The notes under the pieces are model-generated. The model was given only the letters and a program-made list of their open reading frames with translations. It was not told the origin of the DNA and made no database searches. Below are positions 34,778-43,557 of a stretch of 64,000 nt of DNA, piece after piece. The first letter of the stretch is position 1, and each line of letters starts with the position of its first letter. The translations under genes and the position numbers were made by a program. This DNA comes from Phaeacidiphilus oryzae TH49 (GTDB lineage: Bacteria > Actinomycetota > Actinomycetes > Streptomycetales > Streptomycetaceae), in the NCBI RefSeq assembly GCF_000744815.1, contig NZ_JQMQ01000005.1, positions 3,418,055 through 3,482,054 of the forward strand, given 5' to 3'.

Positions 34778-35185
34778 TTATGTACTACAGGGCGCCGCGC
34801 CTCTCACCGACGGGGCTTCTCCCTCGGGGCGTCCCACGCGATCGCCGGCGTTCCGCTGAACTCCGGTACAGGCGATACAGCGGTCAAGGCATTCGGAGAG
34901 AAACACCATGTAGACCCAGCCATCGGCGCCATCCACCCTCCCCAGTCGGACCCGTCTCTGCCATGCCGCCCGCAGACGGCCCACGGCTTCGGCCAAGCCC
35001 GCGGTAAGCGTTCCCGCCGAACGAGTCGTTCTGAGCCGCCGAGCGTAGATCCCGGCGTAGTGATCGCCAGACTCCGGCCGGGCGTCGCCGATCCAGACTT
35101 GGCAGTCGGCGCCGGCGTCCAGAGCGGTCCTCGCAGAGCACTCAGCCCCCCGTGTCAGCAGCTCCGCCAGCTCTTCGCGAGTCAC
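34778..35185 (-). CDS. Unknown protein (intact copy of a duplicated gene)
   Basis: 135 residues from a GTG (MTREELAELLTRGAE). Seen: CQVWIGDARPESGDHYAGIYARRLRTTRS, a helix AEAVGRLRAAWQRR, then VRLGRVDGADGWVYMVFLSE and LDRCIACTGVQR. The protein at 36133-36506 is its broken paralogue. I do not recognise the family; the alternation of strands and a long helix suggests a small globular protein. Its upstream region shares sequence with that of the paralogue, so the whole unit was duplicated. Confidence 0.6.
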   Translation of the reverse strand: MTREELAELLTRGAECSARTALDAGADCQVWIGDARPESGDHYAGIYARRLRTTRSAGTLTAGLAEAVGRLRAAWQRRVRLGRVDGADGWVYMVFLSECLDRCIACTGVQRNAGDRVGRPEGEAPSVRGAAPCST

Positions 35186-35331
35186 CCGGCCATTCTCTCG
35201 CCTGCACCAGATACGCATTAGAACGAGCGGACAACTGCGGTGACCGACGAGGAGATATCCGGCCGGGACACCGCTTTCCTGCCTGGCGTCCACGCAGGTC
35301 GGAGCCCCATCGGACGCCCGCCCAGCCGTGA

Positions 35332-35375
35332 TTCCCCAGCCCAGACCGCGAGTTCGATCCTCGTCGCCCGCTCCA
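35332..35375 (+). repeat. Attachment-site copy 4 (diverged tRNA-Gly 3' end)
   Basis: TTCCCCAG (anticodon-loop like) followed by CGCGAGTTCGAT-CCTCGTCGCCCGCTCCA, one substitution from the tRNA 3' end. The 43 bp to its left match the spacing of copy 3 (GCAGGTCGG to GTGATTCCC). The terminator is only partly kept. This is the last clear repeat and so the likely right end of the island. Confidence 0.8.
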
Positions 35376-35513
35376 ACGCAGGGCCACAGGTCACAGCCCC
35401 GGGGCTTCTCGCTCGTCCAGGGTGACTCTCTCGGATCCGGCTCCGTCGAACCGGCGTGTGATGGGCTGTCCCAGCCGTTGCCTGCCGGCGGCGGCGACCG
35501 ACACTATGCGGTC

Positions 35514-36095
35514 ATGGACACAGGTGACGTACCTACCGGCGGCCGGCGGTATGGGCCGTGGGACATAAGCGATGTCCCGGGCTGGAGCAATGAGTTCGGC
35601 AGGCTTGATCTCGGCTCCCTCATCGTCTCGCCGGCCATCGGCACGCAGGTCCGCCTGGAAGCGGCGGATGACCAGCTCATCGCAGCGACCTTCGTACTGG
35701 ACGGAAGCCAGATCCAGCTACAGGCGTTCGCAAGCACGGTCGCGAACCTCTGGGATGACGTACGAAGAGAGATCAAGGATGGCCTGCGGCAGTGGGAGAA
35801 CCGCGAAGCGGTGGAAGCGATGGGCAGCCTTGGGCCTGAACTGATCGTGCCGCCCGCCGGAGACGGGAAGGGGGCTGAGAAGGGGGACGAAGCGCTCAGT
35901 TTCGTCGGCAGCGACGGTCCAGGCTGGCTCCTCAGGGGAGTCTTCAGCGGCCCCGCCGTCGCCCCGGGCCCAATCCGAGACAAGTTCGAGCGCCTATTCC
36001 GCAGCACCATCGTCGTACGAGGCGATCAGGCTCTACCTGAGCGGGCACCGCTGCCACTCCGCCCTCCGCTCGACGCCCAGAACCAGCGCCGATGA
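35514..36095 (+). CDS. Small DUF3710 family protein
   Basis: 193 residues: GPWDISDVPGWSNEFGRLDLGSL, VRLEAADDQLIAATFVLDGS, LWDDVRREIKDGLRQWENR, SFVGSDGPGWLLRGVFSGPA and FRSTIVVRGDQALPERAPLPLRPP. All are hallmarks of DUF3710, a family usually found as a longer chromosomal protein; this copy has shorter ends and sits just outside attachment-site copy 4. Function unknown. The ATG at 35514 fits the family N-terminus. Confidence 0.8.
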   Translation: MDTGDVPTGGRRYGPWDISDVPGWSNEFGRLDLGSLIVSPAIGTQVRLEAADDQLIAATFVLDGSQIQLQAFASTVANLWDDVRREIKDGLRQWENREAVEAMGSLGPELIVPPAGDGKGAEKGDEALSFVGSDGPGWLLRGVFSGPAVAPGPIRDKFERLFRSTIVVRGDQALPERAPLPLRPPLDAQNQRR

Positions 36096-36132
36096 GAGCT
36101 GTCCTGCCGCGACCGGAGCGCCTCCGGGCCCA

Positions 36133-36506
36133 TCAACACTGGCCAGACGGTCGAACCGGCCGCTGAACTCCCGTGGAGGCAACGCATCGGTCTAGCGCTT
36201 CAGTCAGGAACACCATGTACGTCCAGCCCCCCGAAGCCTCCACCCGGCCCAGATGGACGCGGTCTGTCCCGGCGATGCGAAGACGATCGACTGCTTCAGC
36301 CAGGTCAACGGTGGAGGTGCCCCTCGAACGAGCCTCGAACGAGCAGTCTTGAGTCGCCGACGGTAGATCGCCGCGTACTGAGCGGCGGGCGTACCCGAGC
36401 CGTCCGTGACCCAGACCTCATAGGGGGCACCATCCAAGAGAGCGGCCTTCGCCGAGAGCGCAGCCTGACCATCGGTCAGCAGCATTGCCAACTGCTCGCG
36501 AGTCAC
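36133..36506 (-). pseudogene. Frameshifted copy of the unknown gene at 34778-35185
   Basis: The N-terminal half (MTREQLAMLLTDGQAALSAK, then YEVWVTDGSGTPAAQYAAIY) aligns with the intact copy. After LKTARSR the frame shifts, and the other frame continues as VDLAEAVDRLRIAGTDRVHL, then TYMVFLTEALDRCVASTGVQ and a stop at 36133. The shift coincides exactly with an 11-bp tandem duplication at 36322-36343. Confidence 0.8.
36322..36343. repeat. 11-bp tandem duplication causing a frameshift
   Basis: CCTCGAACGAG occurs twice in direct succession. Removing one copy restores the reading frame of the pseudogene and its match to the intact paralogue. Confidence 0.9.
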
Positions 36507-36649
36507 CCGGCCATCTTCTCGCCCCGTGCCAGACGCGTGCCAGAGCGCACGGACAGCGGCGGTAACCGACGAGGAAACCCCGGCCTCGTCCTCACGTTCC
36601 TGCGAAAAACGAGGAGACCACCCGGCCGCCGGTATGACCAGAATGGGGA

Positions 36650-37513
36650 ATGGAGACTTCCCAGGTCACGCGGGCGCTGGCGGCTGCGACCTCGGTCGCC
36701 GCGTCGCTGGGCCTTCCGGTCGGCGACGCGATGGTGCTCCAGAACTCGAACAAGCTGGCGCTTCGGCTGACCCCCTGCGACGTCTTCGCCCGGGTCGCCT
36801 CCGGTGGAGAGGAGGCCGCGCGGTTCGAGGTCGAGCTCGCCCAGCGGCTCGCCGAGGCCGGATGCCCTGTCTGCCCCTTGGAGCCCCGGGCGGACCCGCG
36901 GGTGTACACCCGCGACGGCTTCGCGGTGACGTTCTGGACCTACTACGAACCCGTGGCACCCGACGTCCCACCGGCCGAGTACGCCGAGGCGCTGGAACTG
37001 CTCCACGCCGGCATGCGCATGGTCGATGTGCCCGGCCGACGGTTCACGGGCCGGATCTCCGAGGCGCAGGCAGTCGTCACCGACCCGGGCCGCTCGCCGG
37101 AACTCGCCGAGCCGGAGCGCGAGTTCCTCGCCGGCAGACTGGCAGGCCTGCGACGAACAATCGAGGACCGCGGCGTCGAGGAGCAGCTGCTCCACGGCGA
37201 GCCGCATCCCGGCAATCTGCTCAGCACGAAGAACGGCCCGTTGTTCATCGACTTGGAGACGTGCTGCCGCGGCCCCGTCGAGTTCGACCTGGCCCATGTC
37301 TCCGAGGCGGTCTGCGCCCACTACCCGAACATCGACCGGGGACTGCTGGACGAGTGCCGGCAGCTGGTCCTGGCGATGGTCGCAGCGTGGCGTTGGGACC
37401 GTGGCGACCAGTTCCCGGGTGGGAGGCGATTCGGGGAGGAACTCCTGCGCGCGCTGCACGACGGTCCTCCGTGGCCGACGCTCGACTCGGTGAAGCAGCG
37501 AGCGGACGGGTAA
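36650..37513 (+). CDS. Aminoglycoside phosphotransferase-family kinase
   Basis: 287 residues with the APH/choline-kinase fold. An N-lobe strand set (LQNSNKLALRLTPCDVFARV), the hinge TFWTYYEP, and the catalytic loop LLHGEPHPGNLL, which carries Glu where HGD is usual (HGEPHPGN), followed by the metal-binding FIDLETCCRGPVEFDLAH. Family members phosphorylate small molecules (antibiotics, choline, sugars); the substrate is unknown. The start ATG follows a weak GGGGAAT. It lies directly right of the island. Confidence 0.85.
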   Translation: METSQVTRALAAATSVAASLGLPVGDAMVLQNSNKLALRLTPCDVFARVASGGEEAARFEVELAQRLAEAGCPVCPLEPRADPRVYTRDGFAVTFWTYYEPVAPDVPPAEYAEALELLHAGMRMVDVPGRRFTGRISEAQAVVTDPGRSPELAEPEREFLAGRLAGLRRTIEDRGVEEQLLHGEPHPGNLLSTKNGPLFIDLETCCRGPVEFDLAHVSEAVCAHYPNIDRGLLDECRQLVLAMVAAWRWDRGDQFPGGRRFGEELLRALHDGPPWPTLDSVKQRADG

Positions 37514-37703
37514 GCCCGCCGGCCAGACCGTCCCGCGGCCCCCGCACCACATCGAACGCTCGACGAGCGCTCACCGACCCCCCGGCAGGTTCGCCGTCAC
37601 CCGAGGGAGATGCCGGTCTTGGCGCTGCGTCGGGCCAAGCTGCGCCCGGGCCCTTCCCTGGAGCGGACGGCACGGCCGCCGTCCCCCTGCCATCCTCGAT
37701 CCC

Positions 37704-38183
37704 ATGACCATGGTGATCGCACCCGCCGACGTGGCCGACTTCCACCGCGTGCTGGCCGACCACTCCCGCTACTGGGGCGAGCGCGACCTCAGGTCGCTTC
37801 ATCTCCTCGCGATGGTGCGGGAGTTCGGGTCCACCTGCCTGGTGGCTCGGGACGCGGAGGGGATACGGGGGTATCTGTTCGGGTTCGTCACGCCGGACGG
37901 GACGGGGTACGTGCATCTCGTCGCCACCCGGGACGACTCCCGGGGCGAGGGGCTCGGGCGGCGGCTGTACGCGGCGTTCGCCGAGGCCGCGCAGCGTCAG
38001 GGCGCGCGGCAGCTGAAGGCGATCACCTCGCCCGGCAACGCCGGCTCGATCGCCTTCCACCGCAGCCTCGGCTTCGAGGTCCGGACCGTCCCGGACTACA
38101 ACGGGCCCGGCCGGACGATGGCCGTCTTCCACCGCGTACTGCCGCTCGGCGTCCGGTCGGCGGCCGGGGAGGGAATCTCCTAG
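37704..38183 (+). CDS. GNAT family N-acetyltransferase
   Basis: 159 residues with the acetyl-CoA signature: GTGYVHLVATRDDSRGEGLGRRLYAAFAEAA (motif A, R/Q-x-x-G-x-G) and the Ser-Asn-Ala segment GNAGSIAFHRSLGFEV (motif B). The substrate is unknown. Its last four bases overlap the end of the convergent SDR gene. Confidence 0.9.
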   Translation: MTMVIAPADVADFHRVLADHSRYWGERDLRSLHLLAMVREFGSTCLVARDAEGIRGYLFGFVTPDGTGYVHLVATRDDSRGEGLGRRLYAAFAEAAQRQGARQLKAITSPGNAGSIAFHRSLGFEVRTVPDYNGPGRTMAVFHRVLPLGVRSAAGEGIS

Positions 38184-39013
38184 GCGTCGAAGGAGAAGGA
38201 GGTGGCCCGGGACCGCGTCTGCCACGCCTCGACCTGCCCGCGCACCGCGTCGAGGTGGCCGAGTACCGCATCGACGCCGTCCTCGCCGAGCGGCAGATGG
38301 AGTGGGGTGTCCTCGGCGTCCAGGGCGGCGAGGACGAGGGCGGCGGCCTTGGCCGGGTCGCCGGGTTCCCGGCCGCCGTTGTCCAGGGCCATCCGCCGGG
38401 TGGCGCCCACGGTCGGCTCGTAGTCGTCGATCTCGCCGCTGAGGGAGCGGTTGCTCATCAGGGAGGTGCGGAAGGCGCCGGGCTCGACGATCAGTGTCTT
38501 GATCCCCAGGGGGTTCACCTCCCCGGCGAGCGCCTCCGTCATCCCCTCCAGCGCGAACTTCGTTCCGCTGTACGCCGAGAAGCCGGCGAAGGACATCTGG
38601 CCGCCCATGCTGCTCATCTGGACGATGGCGCCCGACCGGCGGCTCCGCATGTGCGGCAGCACCGCGCGCACCAGCGCCGCCGGGCCGAAGAGGTGCACCT
38701 CGAAGAGGTCCCGCAGCTCCTTGTCGGAGGTCTCCTCGAAGGCGCCGATGTGGGTGCGCCCGGCGTTGTTCACCAGGACGTCGATCCGGCCGTGCCGGTC
38801 GACGACGTCCCTGACGGCGAGGTCGATGCCGGGGATGTCGGTGACGTCCAGACGGAGCGCCTCGACCTGGTCGGGGTGGGCGGCGACCAGGTCGTCCAGC
38901 GTCTCGACGCGACGGGCCGCGGCGACCACCACGTCGCCCGCCGCCACCGCCGCCTCCGCGATGGCCCGTCCGAAGCCGCTGTTCGCACCGGTGACCAGCC
39001 AGACCTTGTTCAT
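38180..39013 (-). CDS. Short-chain dehydrogenase/reductase
   Basis: 277 residues, classical SDR: cofactor loop TGANSGFGRAIAEA, structural NNAG in LVNNAGRTHIGAFEE, catalytic Ser in MSSMGG and YSGTK (Tyr-x3-Lys). The basic residues after the second strand (ARRVETL) favour NADPH. The substrate is unknown. It is divergent from a LysR-type regulator 95 bp away, the usual arrangement for a regulator and its target. Confidence 0.92.
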   Translation of the reverse strand: MNKVWLVTGANSGFGRAIAEAAVAAGDVVVAAARRVETLDDLVAAHPDQVEALRLDVTDIPGIDLAVRDVVDRHGRIDVLVNNAGRTHIGAFEETSDKELRDLFEVHLFGPAALVRAVLPHMRSRRSGAIVQMSSMGGQMSFAGFSAYSGTKFALEGMTEALAGEVNPLGIKTLIVEPGAFRTSLMSNRSLSGEIDDYEPTVGATRRMALDNGGREPGDPAKAAALVLAALDAEDTPLHLPLGEDGVDAVLGHLDAVRGQVEAWQTRSRATSFSFDA

Positions 39014-39107
39014 GTCCCTCTCCCTCTTCTCCCTCTCCGGTTCCGCTGGGACAAGCCTGCGCGCGGCACCCCTTGCCGTCCAAGACCGGGCGTGATAGCC
39101 GATGGTT

Positions 39108-40076
39108 ATGGACGTCCATGGACGGGATCTGCGCTACTTCGCCGCCGTGGCGGAGGAGTTGCACTTCACCCGGGCCGCCGACCGGCTCTTCGTCTCGCAG
39201 CCGGCGCTGAGCAAGCAGATCAGGGCGCTGGAGAAGCAGCTCGGCGCCGCGCTCTTCGTCCGCGACCGGCAGGGCGTCGCGCTCACCCCGGTCGGCGAGG
39301 CGCTGCTGCCGCACGCCCGCCGGATGCTGGCCGCCTGGGAGGAGGCCTGGTCGGCCGTGCAGCGGGCGAAGGCGGCCCAGCGCAGCACGCTGGTGGTCGG
39401 CATGAGCACCAGCCCGGGCCGCGGCGGGCTGCTGCCGGCCATCCGCTCCCGCTTCGGCGCGGTCAACCCGGAGGCCGTGCTGAGGGTGCGTCAGGTCTCC
39501 TGGGAGGACCCGACCGCCGGGCTCGCCGACGGGTCGAGCGATGTCGCCTTCGTCTGGCTGCCGCTGCCCGACCAGCAGCGCTATCAGCATCTCGTGGTGG
39601 CGGAGGAGCCGCGGCTGGTCGCCTTTCCGGACGGGCATCCGCTGGCCGCCAAGTCGCCCGAGGGCGAGGCCGTCGACTTCGCCGACTTCGCCGACGAGCC
39701 CTTCCTCGCGCTGCCGCCGGCGGCGGGCCCGCTGCGCGACTACTGGCTGGCGCTGGACGCCCGGGCCGGCCGCCCGCCGCGGATCGGCGCCGAGGTGGCC
39801 AGCACCGAGGAGACGTACGAGGCGCTGACGGCCGGGCTCGGGGTGGTGCTTCTCGCCGCCGGGAACGCCCCGCTGATCACCCTCGGCGGGGTGCGGACCC
39901 GCCCGGTGCGCGGCATCTCGCCGAGCCGCTTCGCCCTCGCCTGGCCGCGCGATACGGCGGGCGCCGCGGGCAACCGCTCGGCGGATACCGCCCAACCCCT
40001 GGTCCGGGCCTACGTCGAGGCCTGCCGCCAGGCCCAAGCCGCCAAGGGGCGGCCGCCCGCCCCCGCGAAGCCCTGA
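39108..40076 (+). CDS. LysR-type transcriptional regulator
   Basis: 322 residues. N-terminal winged HTH: DLRYFAAVAEELHFTRAADRLFVSQPALSKQIRALEKQLGAALFVRD, then a long linker helix and a periplasmic-binding-like effector domain (about 90-300, starting TLVVGMSTSPGRGG). It probably controls the divergent SDR gene together with itself. The second ATG (MDVHGRDLR) was preferred; the first lies two codons earlier. Confidence 0.92.
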   Translation: MDVHGRDLRYFAAVAEELHFTRAADRLFVSQPALSKQIRALEKQLGAALFVRDRQGVALTPVGEALLPHARRMLAAWEEAWSAVQRAKAAQRSTLVVGMSTSPGRGGLLPAIRSRFGAVNPEAVLRVRQVSWEDPTAGLADGSSDVAFVWLPLPDQQRYQHLVVAEEPRLVAFPDGHPLAAKSPEGEAVDFADFADEPFLALPPAAGPLRDYWLALDARAGRPPRIGAEVASTEETYEALTAGLGVVLLAAGNAPLITLGGVRTRPVRGISPSRFALAWPRDTAGAAGNRSADTAQPLVRAYVEACRQAQAAKGRPPAPAKP

Positions 40077-40308
40077 ACGTCCGATCGTCCGATCGCCCGA
40101 TCGCCCGCCGTGCCCGCACCCTCAACACCACCCGCGCCCCCCGCACCACCCCAACCGCCCCGGCACGCACCCCCGTCAGGTCGTGGACGGACGACTGGGC
40201 CCTGCGGCGGCCGGAAGGGCCCTACCGGGTGGTTGGGGGAACCAGGACTCCGTGGTGCGCTGGAGGTGGCGACAGGACCGCCGGTGGCCGCAAGGAACGG
40301 AGGCCGTC

Positions 40309-41325
40309 ATGTGTCCGGCACCCAATCGCCTGATCGTCGGGGTCGACGGTTCCGAGGACTCGGAGGAGGCCCTGCGGTGGGCGAACACGGAGGCCGCGGA
40401 GTGGGGGAAGGAACTTCTGGTGGTGCAGTTCGCGGCCGCGGACAGCACGGACACCGCCCTGCGGACCTCCCTGGAGGCGCGACTTCAGCACGAGCCGAGA
40501 CAGGCGCGGACCAGCTGGGAGTCCCCCGTGATCAGCCGGAAGGCCGGTGCGCGCGCCGATTACCTGCTGCTCCTCGGCCGGGCGGGCGACTGGCTGGTCC
40601 TGGGCGCGGGCGGGCACGGGATCAGCTCCCCGCACGGCCCACGCCGGTTGCCGGCGAAGGTGGTGCGGCGCTGCGTCGAGCGGACGCGGTGCCCGGTCGT
40701 GATCGTCCGGGCCGGCAGCGTCGAGGAGGAGCCCACCGGGCGGATCGTCGTGGGCTTCGACGACACCCCCAACTCCCGCGCGGCCCTGGCCTGGGCCTTC
40801 GACGAGACCGTCCGTTCCGGTGGCGAACTGGTCGCGATCCATGTGCTGGAGCTGAAGGACTGGCCGCCGCACTGGAGTGAGCCGGACATGATGCGCGCCG
40901 CCCACCGGATGCTGCGGAGGAACTACGCGGTGCTCCAGTCCGGGCTCCCCCGCGAGCCGAAGCGGGCGACCGGCCTGGTGCTGCCGCCGAGCGATCCGGT
41001 CGGGGAACTCATCGCCCACGGCAGGAACGCCGATCTGCTGGTCTGCGGAAAGGACGGCCCCTACGACGTGGCCGCCGACCTGGTCCGCTACGCCTCCGCC
41101 CGCGACTCGGTGGCCGACCGCTGGACGGCCCGCGAGCGCCAGTACAGCACGCCGCTCGCGGACCGCGGCCGGTCTCCGACCGAACTGGTCATCGTCCCCG
41201 CCGACGGCGACGACCCGCGCTTCGCGGCCGTCGAGACCGACGCGGAGAACCACTACACGTCCTTCGACCTCCGCGACCAGCCCTTCGACCTGAAGGTGGA
41301 CGGCTATCCGCCGCAGCAGCCCTGA
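40309..41325 (+). CDS. Universal stress protein with tandem Usp domains
   Basis: 338 residues. Usp domain 1 begins LIVGVDGSEDSEEALRWANTEAA and ends with LVLGAGGHGISS...RRCVERTRCPVVIVR. Domain 2 begins RIVVGFDDTPNSRAALAWAFDE. The usual ATP motif G-x2-G-x9-G(S/T) is only partly kept (GAGGHG in the first domain). Usp proteins help survival in dormancy and stress. A C-terminal 100-residue extension is unassigned. The ATG at 40309 follows GGAGG by five bases, so the longer upstream frame is rejected. Confidence 0.85.
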   Translation: MCPAPNRLIVGVDGSEDSEEALRWANTEAAEWGKELLVVQFAAADSTDTALRTSLEARLQHEPRQARTSWESPVISRKAGARADYLLLLGRAGDWLVLGAGGHGISSPHGPRRLPAKVVRRCVERTRCPVVIVRAGSVEEEPTGRIVVGFDDTPNSRAALAWAFDETVRSGGELVAIHVLELKDWPPHWSEPDMMRAAHRMLRRNYAVLQSGLPREPKRATGLVLPPSDPVGELIAHGRNADLLVCGKDGPYDVAADLVRYASARDSVADRWTARERQYSTPLADRGRSPTELVIVPADGDDPRFAAVETDAENHYTSFDLRDQPFDLKVDGYPPQQP

Positions 41326-41371
41326 CCGGCCCGGCGGCCACCCGTCCCGGACCCCCGCCGCTGCCGCCCCC

Positions 41372-42880
41372 TCACTGGAAGGCGACCTCGTCGAAGCTGC
41401 GCAGCTTGCGGCTGTGCAGTCGGCGCAGCCCCTGGTCGCGGAGGAGCTCGATGGCCCGCATCCCGATCCGCAGGTGCTGGTCGACGCGCTCGCGGTAGAA
41501 GGTGTTGGCCATCCCGGGCAGCTTGATCTCGCCGTGCAGCGGCTTGTCGCTGACGCACAGCAGGGTCCCGTAGGGCACGCGGAAGCGGAAGCCGTTGGCG
41601 GCGATGGCCGCGCTCTCCATGTCCATCGCCACCGCGCGGCTCTGCGAGAAGCGGCGCTGCGGCTCGTTGCCCGGCAGCAGCTCCCAGTTGCGGTTGTCGG
41701 TGCTGGCCACCGTGCCGGTACGCATGATCAGCTTCAGGTCGGCGCCCTGGTACTTGGTCACGTCGGCGACCGCGTGCTCCAGCGCCTGCTGGATCTCGGC
41801 CAGCGCCGGGATCGGGATCCACAGCGGCAGCTCCTCGTCCAGCACGTGGTCCTCGCGGACGTAGCCGTGGGCGAGGACGTAGTCGCCGAGCTGCTGGCTG
41901 TCGCGGAGGCCCGCGCAGTGGCCGAGCATCAGCCAGGCGTGCGGGCGGAGGACGGCGATCTGGTCCGTGATGTTCTTCGCGTTGGACGGCCCGACACCGA
42001 TGTTGATCATCGTGATGCCGCTGTGGTCGGGCCGGATCAGGTGGTACGCGGGCATCTGCGGCAGCCGCGGCAGCGGCTCTCCGAGGGCGTCCACCGCCTC
42101 GGCGGCCAGCCCCTTCCGCCGGGTGACCACGTTCCCCGGCTCGACGAAGGCCGTGTACTCGCTGTCCGGGTCGGCCATCTCGCGGTGGCCCAGCTTGATG
42201 AACTCGTCGATGTAGAACTGGTAGTTGGTGAAGAGGACGTAGTTCTGCGACCAGTCCGGAGCGCTGCCGGTGTAGTGCCGCAGCCGGTGGAGCGAGTAGT
42301 CCACCCGCGAGGCGGTGAAGAGCGCCAGCGGGCGCGGCTGGCCCGGCTCGAAGCGCAGGGCGCCGTTGGCGATGCCGTCGTCCATGGTGGACAGGTCCGG
42401 CAGGTCGAAGAGGTCGCGCATGAGCAGCCGTCGGTCCGGGGACAGGCTGCCGTCGAAGTGGTCGTCGTCCAGGAACGAGAAGTGGATCGGGATGGGCTCG
42501 CTGCTGGTGCCCACCTCCAGCGGTACGCCGTGGTTGCGCAGCAGCAGCGAGAACTGCTCCAGGTAGTAGGCGGCGTACAGGTCGGGGCGGGTCAGCGTGG
42601 TCTCGTACCGGCCGGGGTTGGCCACGAAACCGTAGGAGAGGCCCACGTCCGACAGCCCGGCGTCCTCGCGGGGGACCCGCGCGACGGAGTGGTCGGTCCG
42701 GATCGCGACGTACGGGTAGCAGCCACGCACCCGCTCGGTCGGGGTCTCCCCGGCCACGAAGCGGCGCATCGCCGAGCGGAGGTGGTCGATCTGCCGGGTG
42801 TAGATCCGCCGCACCTCTTCGAGGGCGCTCTCGGCGTCCTGGTGGAATGTGGGCCCGGCGATCGGCGGCTGTGATGGCAT
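41372..42880 (-). CDS. amn: AMP nucleosidase
   Basis: 502 residues; hydrolyses AMP to adenine and ribose 5-phosphate. The N-terminal half (about 1-240) is the AMP-nucleosidase regulatory domain (YPYVAIRTDHSVARVPREDAG, RPDLYAAYYLEQFSLLLRNHG). The C-terminal half is a nucleoside-phosphorylase fold: ITMINIGVGPSNAKNITDQIAVLRPHAWLMLGHCAGL, VAMDMESAAIAANGF and the C-terminal FDEVAFQ. The length matches the family. The ATG (MPSQPPIAG) was chosen as the last Met before the conserved start. Confidence 0.93.
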   Translation of the reverse strand: MPSQPPIAGPTFHQDAESALEEVRRIYTRQIDHLRSAMRRFVAGETPTERVRGCYPYVAIRTDHSVARVPREDAGLSDVGLSYGFVANPGRYETTLTRPDLYAAYYLEQFSLLLRNHGVPLEVGTSSEPIPIHFSFLDDDHFDGSLSPDRRLLMRDLFDLPDLSTMDDGIANGALRFEPGQPRPLALFTASRVDYSLHRLRHYTGSAPDWSQNYVLFTNYQFYIDEFIKLGHREMADPDSEYTAFVEPGNVVTRRKGLAAEAVDALGEPLPRLPQMPAYHLIRPDHSGITMINIGVGPSNAKNITDQIAVLRPHAWLMLGHCAGLRDSQQLGDYVLAHGYVREDHVLDEELPLWIPIPALAEIQQALEHAVADVTKYQGADLKLIMRTGTVASTDNRNWELLPGNEPQRRFSQSRAVAMDMESAAIAANGFRFRVPYGTLLCVSDKPLHGEIKLPGMANTFYRERVDQHLRIGMRAIELLRDQGLRRLHSRKLRSFDEVAFQ

Positions 42881-43008
42881 CCACCCATTGTGCAAGGTGA
42901 AGGCCGTCGAGGCGCACGCCTTTCGGCCCGGCCGGCGAGGCCGCTCCTCCCGCGGCCGGTGGCAGCCGGCAGGCCTGCCGGCTGCCACCGGCGGAGGACG
43001 AGTGCCCT

Positions 43009-43557
43009 CTACTGCTTCTGCGGGGCGAAGACGCGGCGGGCGTCGTTGGCACTGCCGGACCTGGTGCCGAGGACGAGGACCTTGTCCCCGCTCTTCAGCG
43101 CGGACTCCGCGATCTTCTTGCCGTCCCTGGTCACCTTGGTGGCCGAGGTCCCGACCCAGGTCCAGGTGGTGCCGTCGGCGCTCCGCACGGTGAGGTCCGA
43201 GCCGTTGACCGCGGTGACCTGGCCGCGCTGCCACTCGTGGTCGACGTACTTCCCGGTCTTCGCGTTGCGGGTGGTGGCCTCGCCGTGGAGGCCCATCGCC
43301 CGGATCACCCGGCGGGCCCACCACTTGCGGTGATGCCCGGCCTTGCCGCCGTGCGCCGACGCGGACGTGGAAGTGGAAGTGGACGTGGACGTGGACGTGG
43401 ACGCCGCCGCGAGGGCGGACACCCCGCCGGACGAGGCGCCCGCGGCGGACGGCCCGTCGGTGGCCGCGTACGCCGAGGCTCCCCCGGCCACCGCGGCGGC
43501 GGCCAGCACGCCCACCGACACGACCTTCACCCGCCGGCTCAACGACCTTGTGCGCAT
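43009..43557 (-). CDS. Secreted protein with Ser-Thr repeat and DUF5666-like domain
   Basis: 182 residues. A signal peptide (RRVKVVSVGVLAAAAVAGGASAYA, cleavage after AYA), then STSTSTSTS from a hexanucleotide repeat (43367-43402), then a His/Lys-rich patch (GGKAGHHRKWW). The C-terminal strands QVTAVNGSDLTVRSADGTTW to LKSGDKVLVLGTRSG have the DUF5666 pattern. The role in the envelope is unknown. Confidence 0.78.
   Translation of the reverse strand: MRTRSLSRRVKVVSVGVLAAAAVAGGASAYAATDGPSAAGASSGGVSALAAASTSTSTSTSTSTSASAHGGKAGHHRKWWARRVIRAMGLHGEATTRNAKTGKYVDHEWQRGQVTAVNGSDLTVRSADGTTWTWVGTSATKVTRDGKKIAESALKSGDKVLVLGTRSGSANDARRVFAPQKQ
43367..43402. repeat. Hexanucleotide repeat (GTGGAA/GTGGAC) inside a secreted-protein gene
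   Basis: Two GTGGAA and four GTGGAC units in a row encode the (Ser-Thr)n tract on the minus strand. Being a multiple of three it can expand or shrink without a frameshift, so the linker length may vary between strains. Confidence 0.85.

Noticed and set aside
35142-35387. Open frame on the minus strand with RRGSNSRSGLGNHG
   Set aside because: Also a translation across a tRNA-derived repeat (attachment copy 4).
36658-36690. Possible fifth attachment copy (TTCCCAGGTCACGCGG)
   Set aside because: Only the anticodon-loop-like TTCCC is shared. The tRNA T-arm and acceptor sequence are missing and the stretch is coding for the phosphotransferase.
43367-43402. Hexanucleotide repeat considered as a phase-variation switch
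   Set aside because: The unit is a multiple of three, so length changes alter only the linker and cannot switch the gene off.
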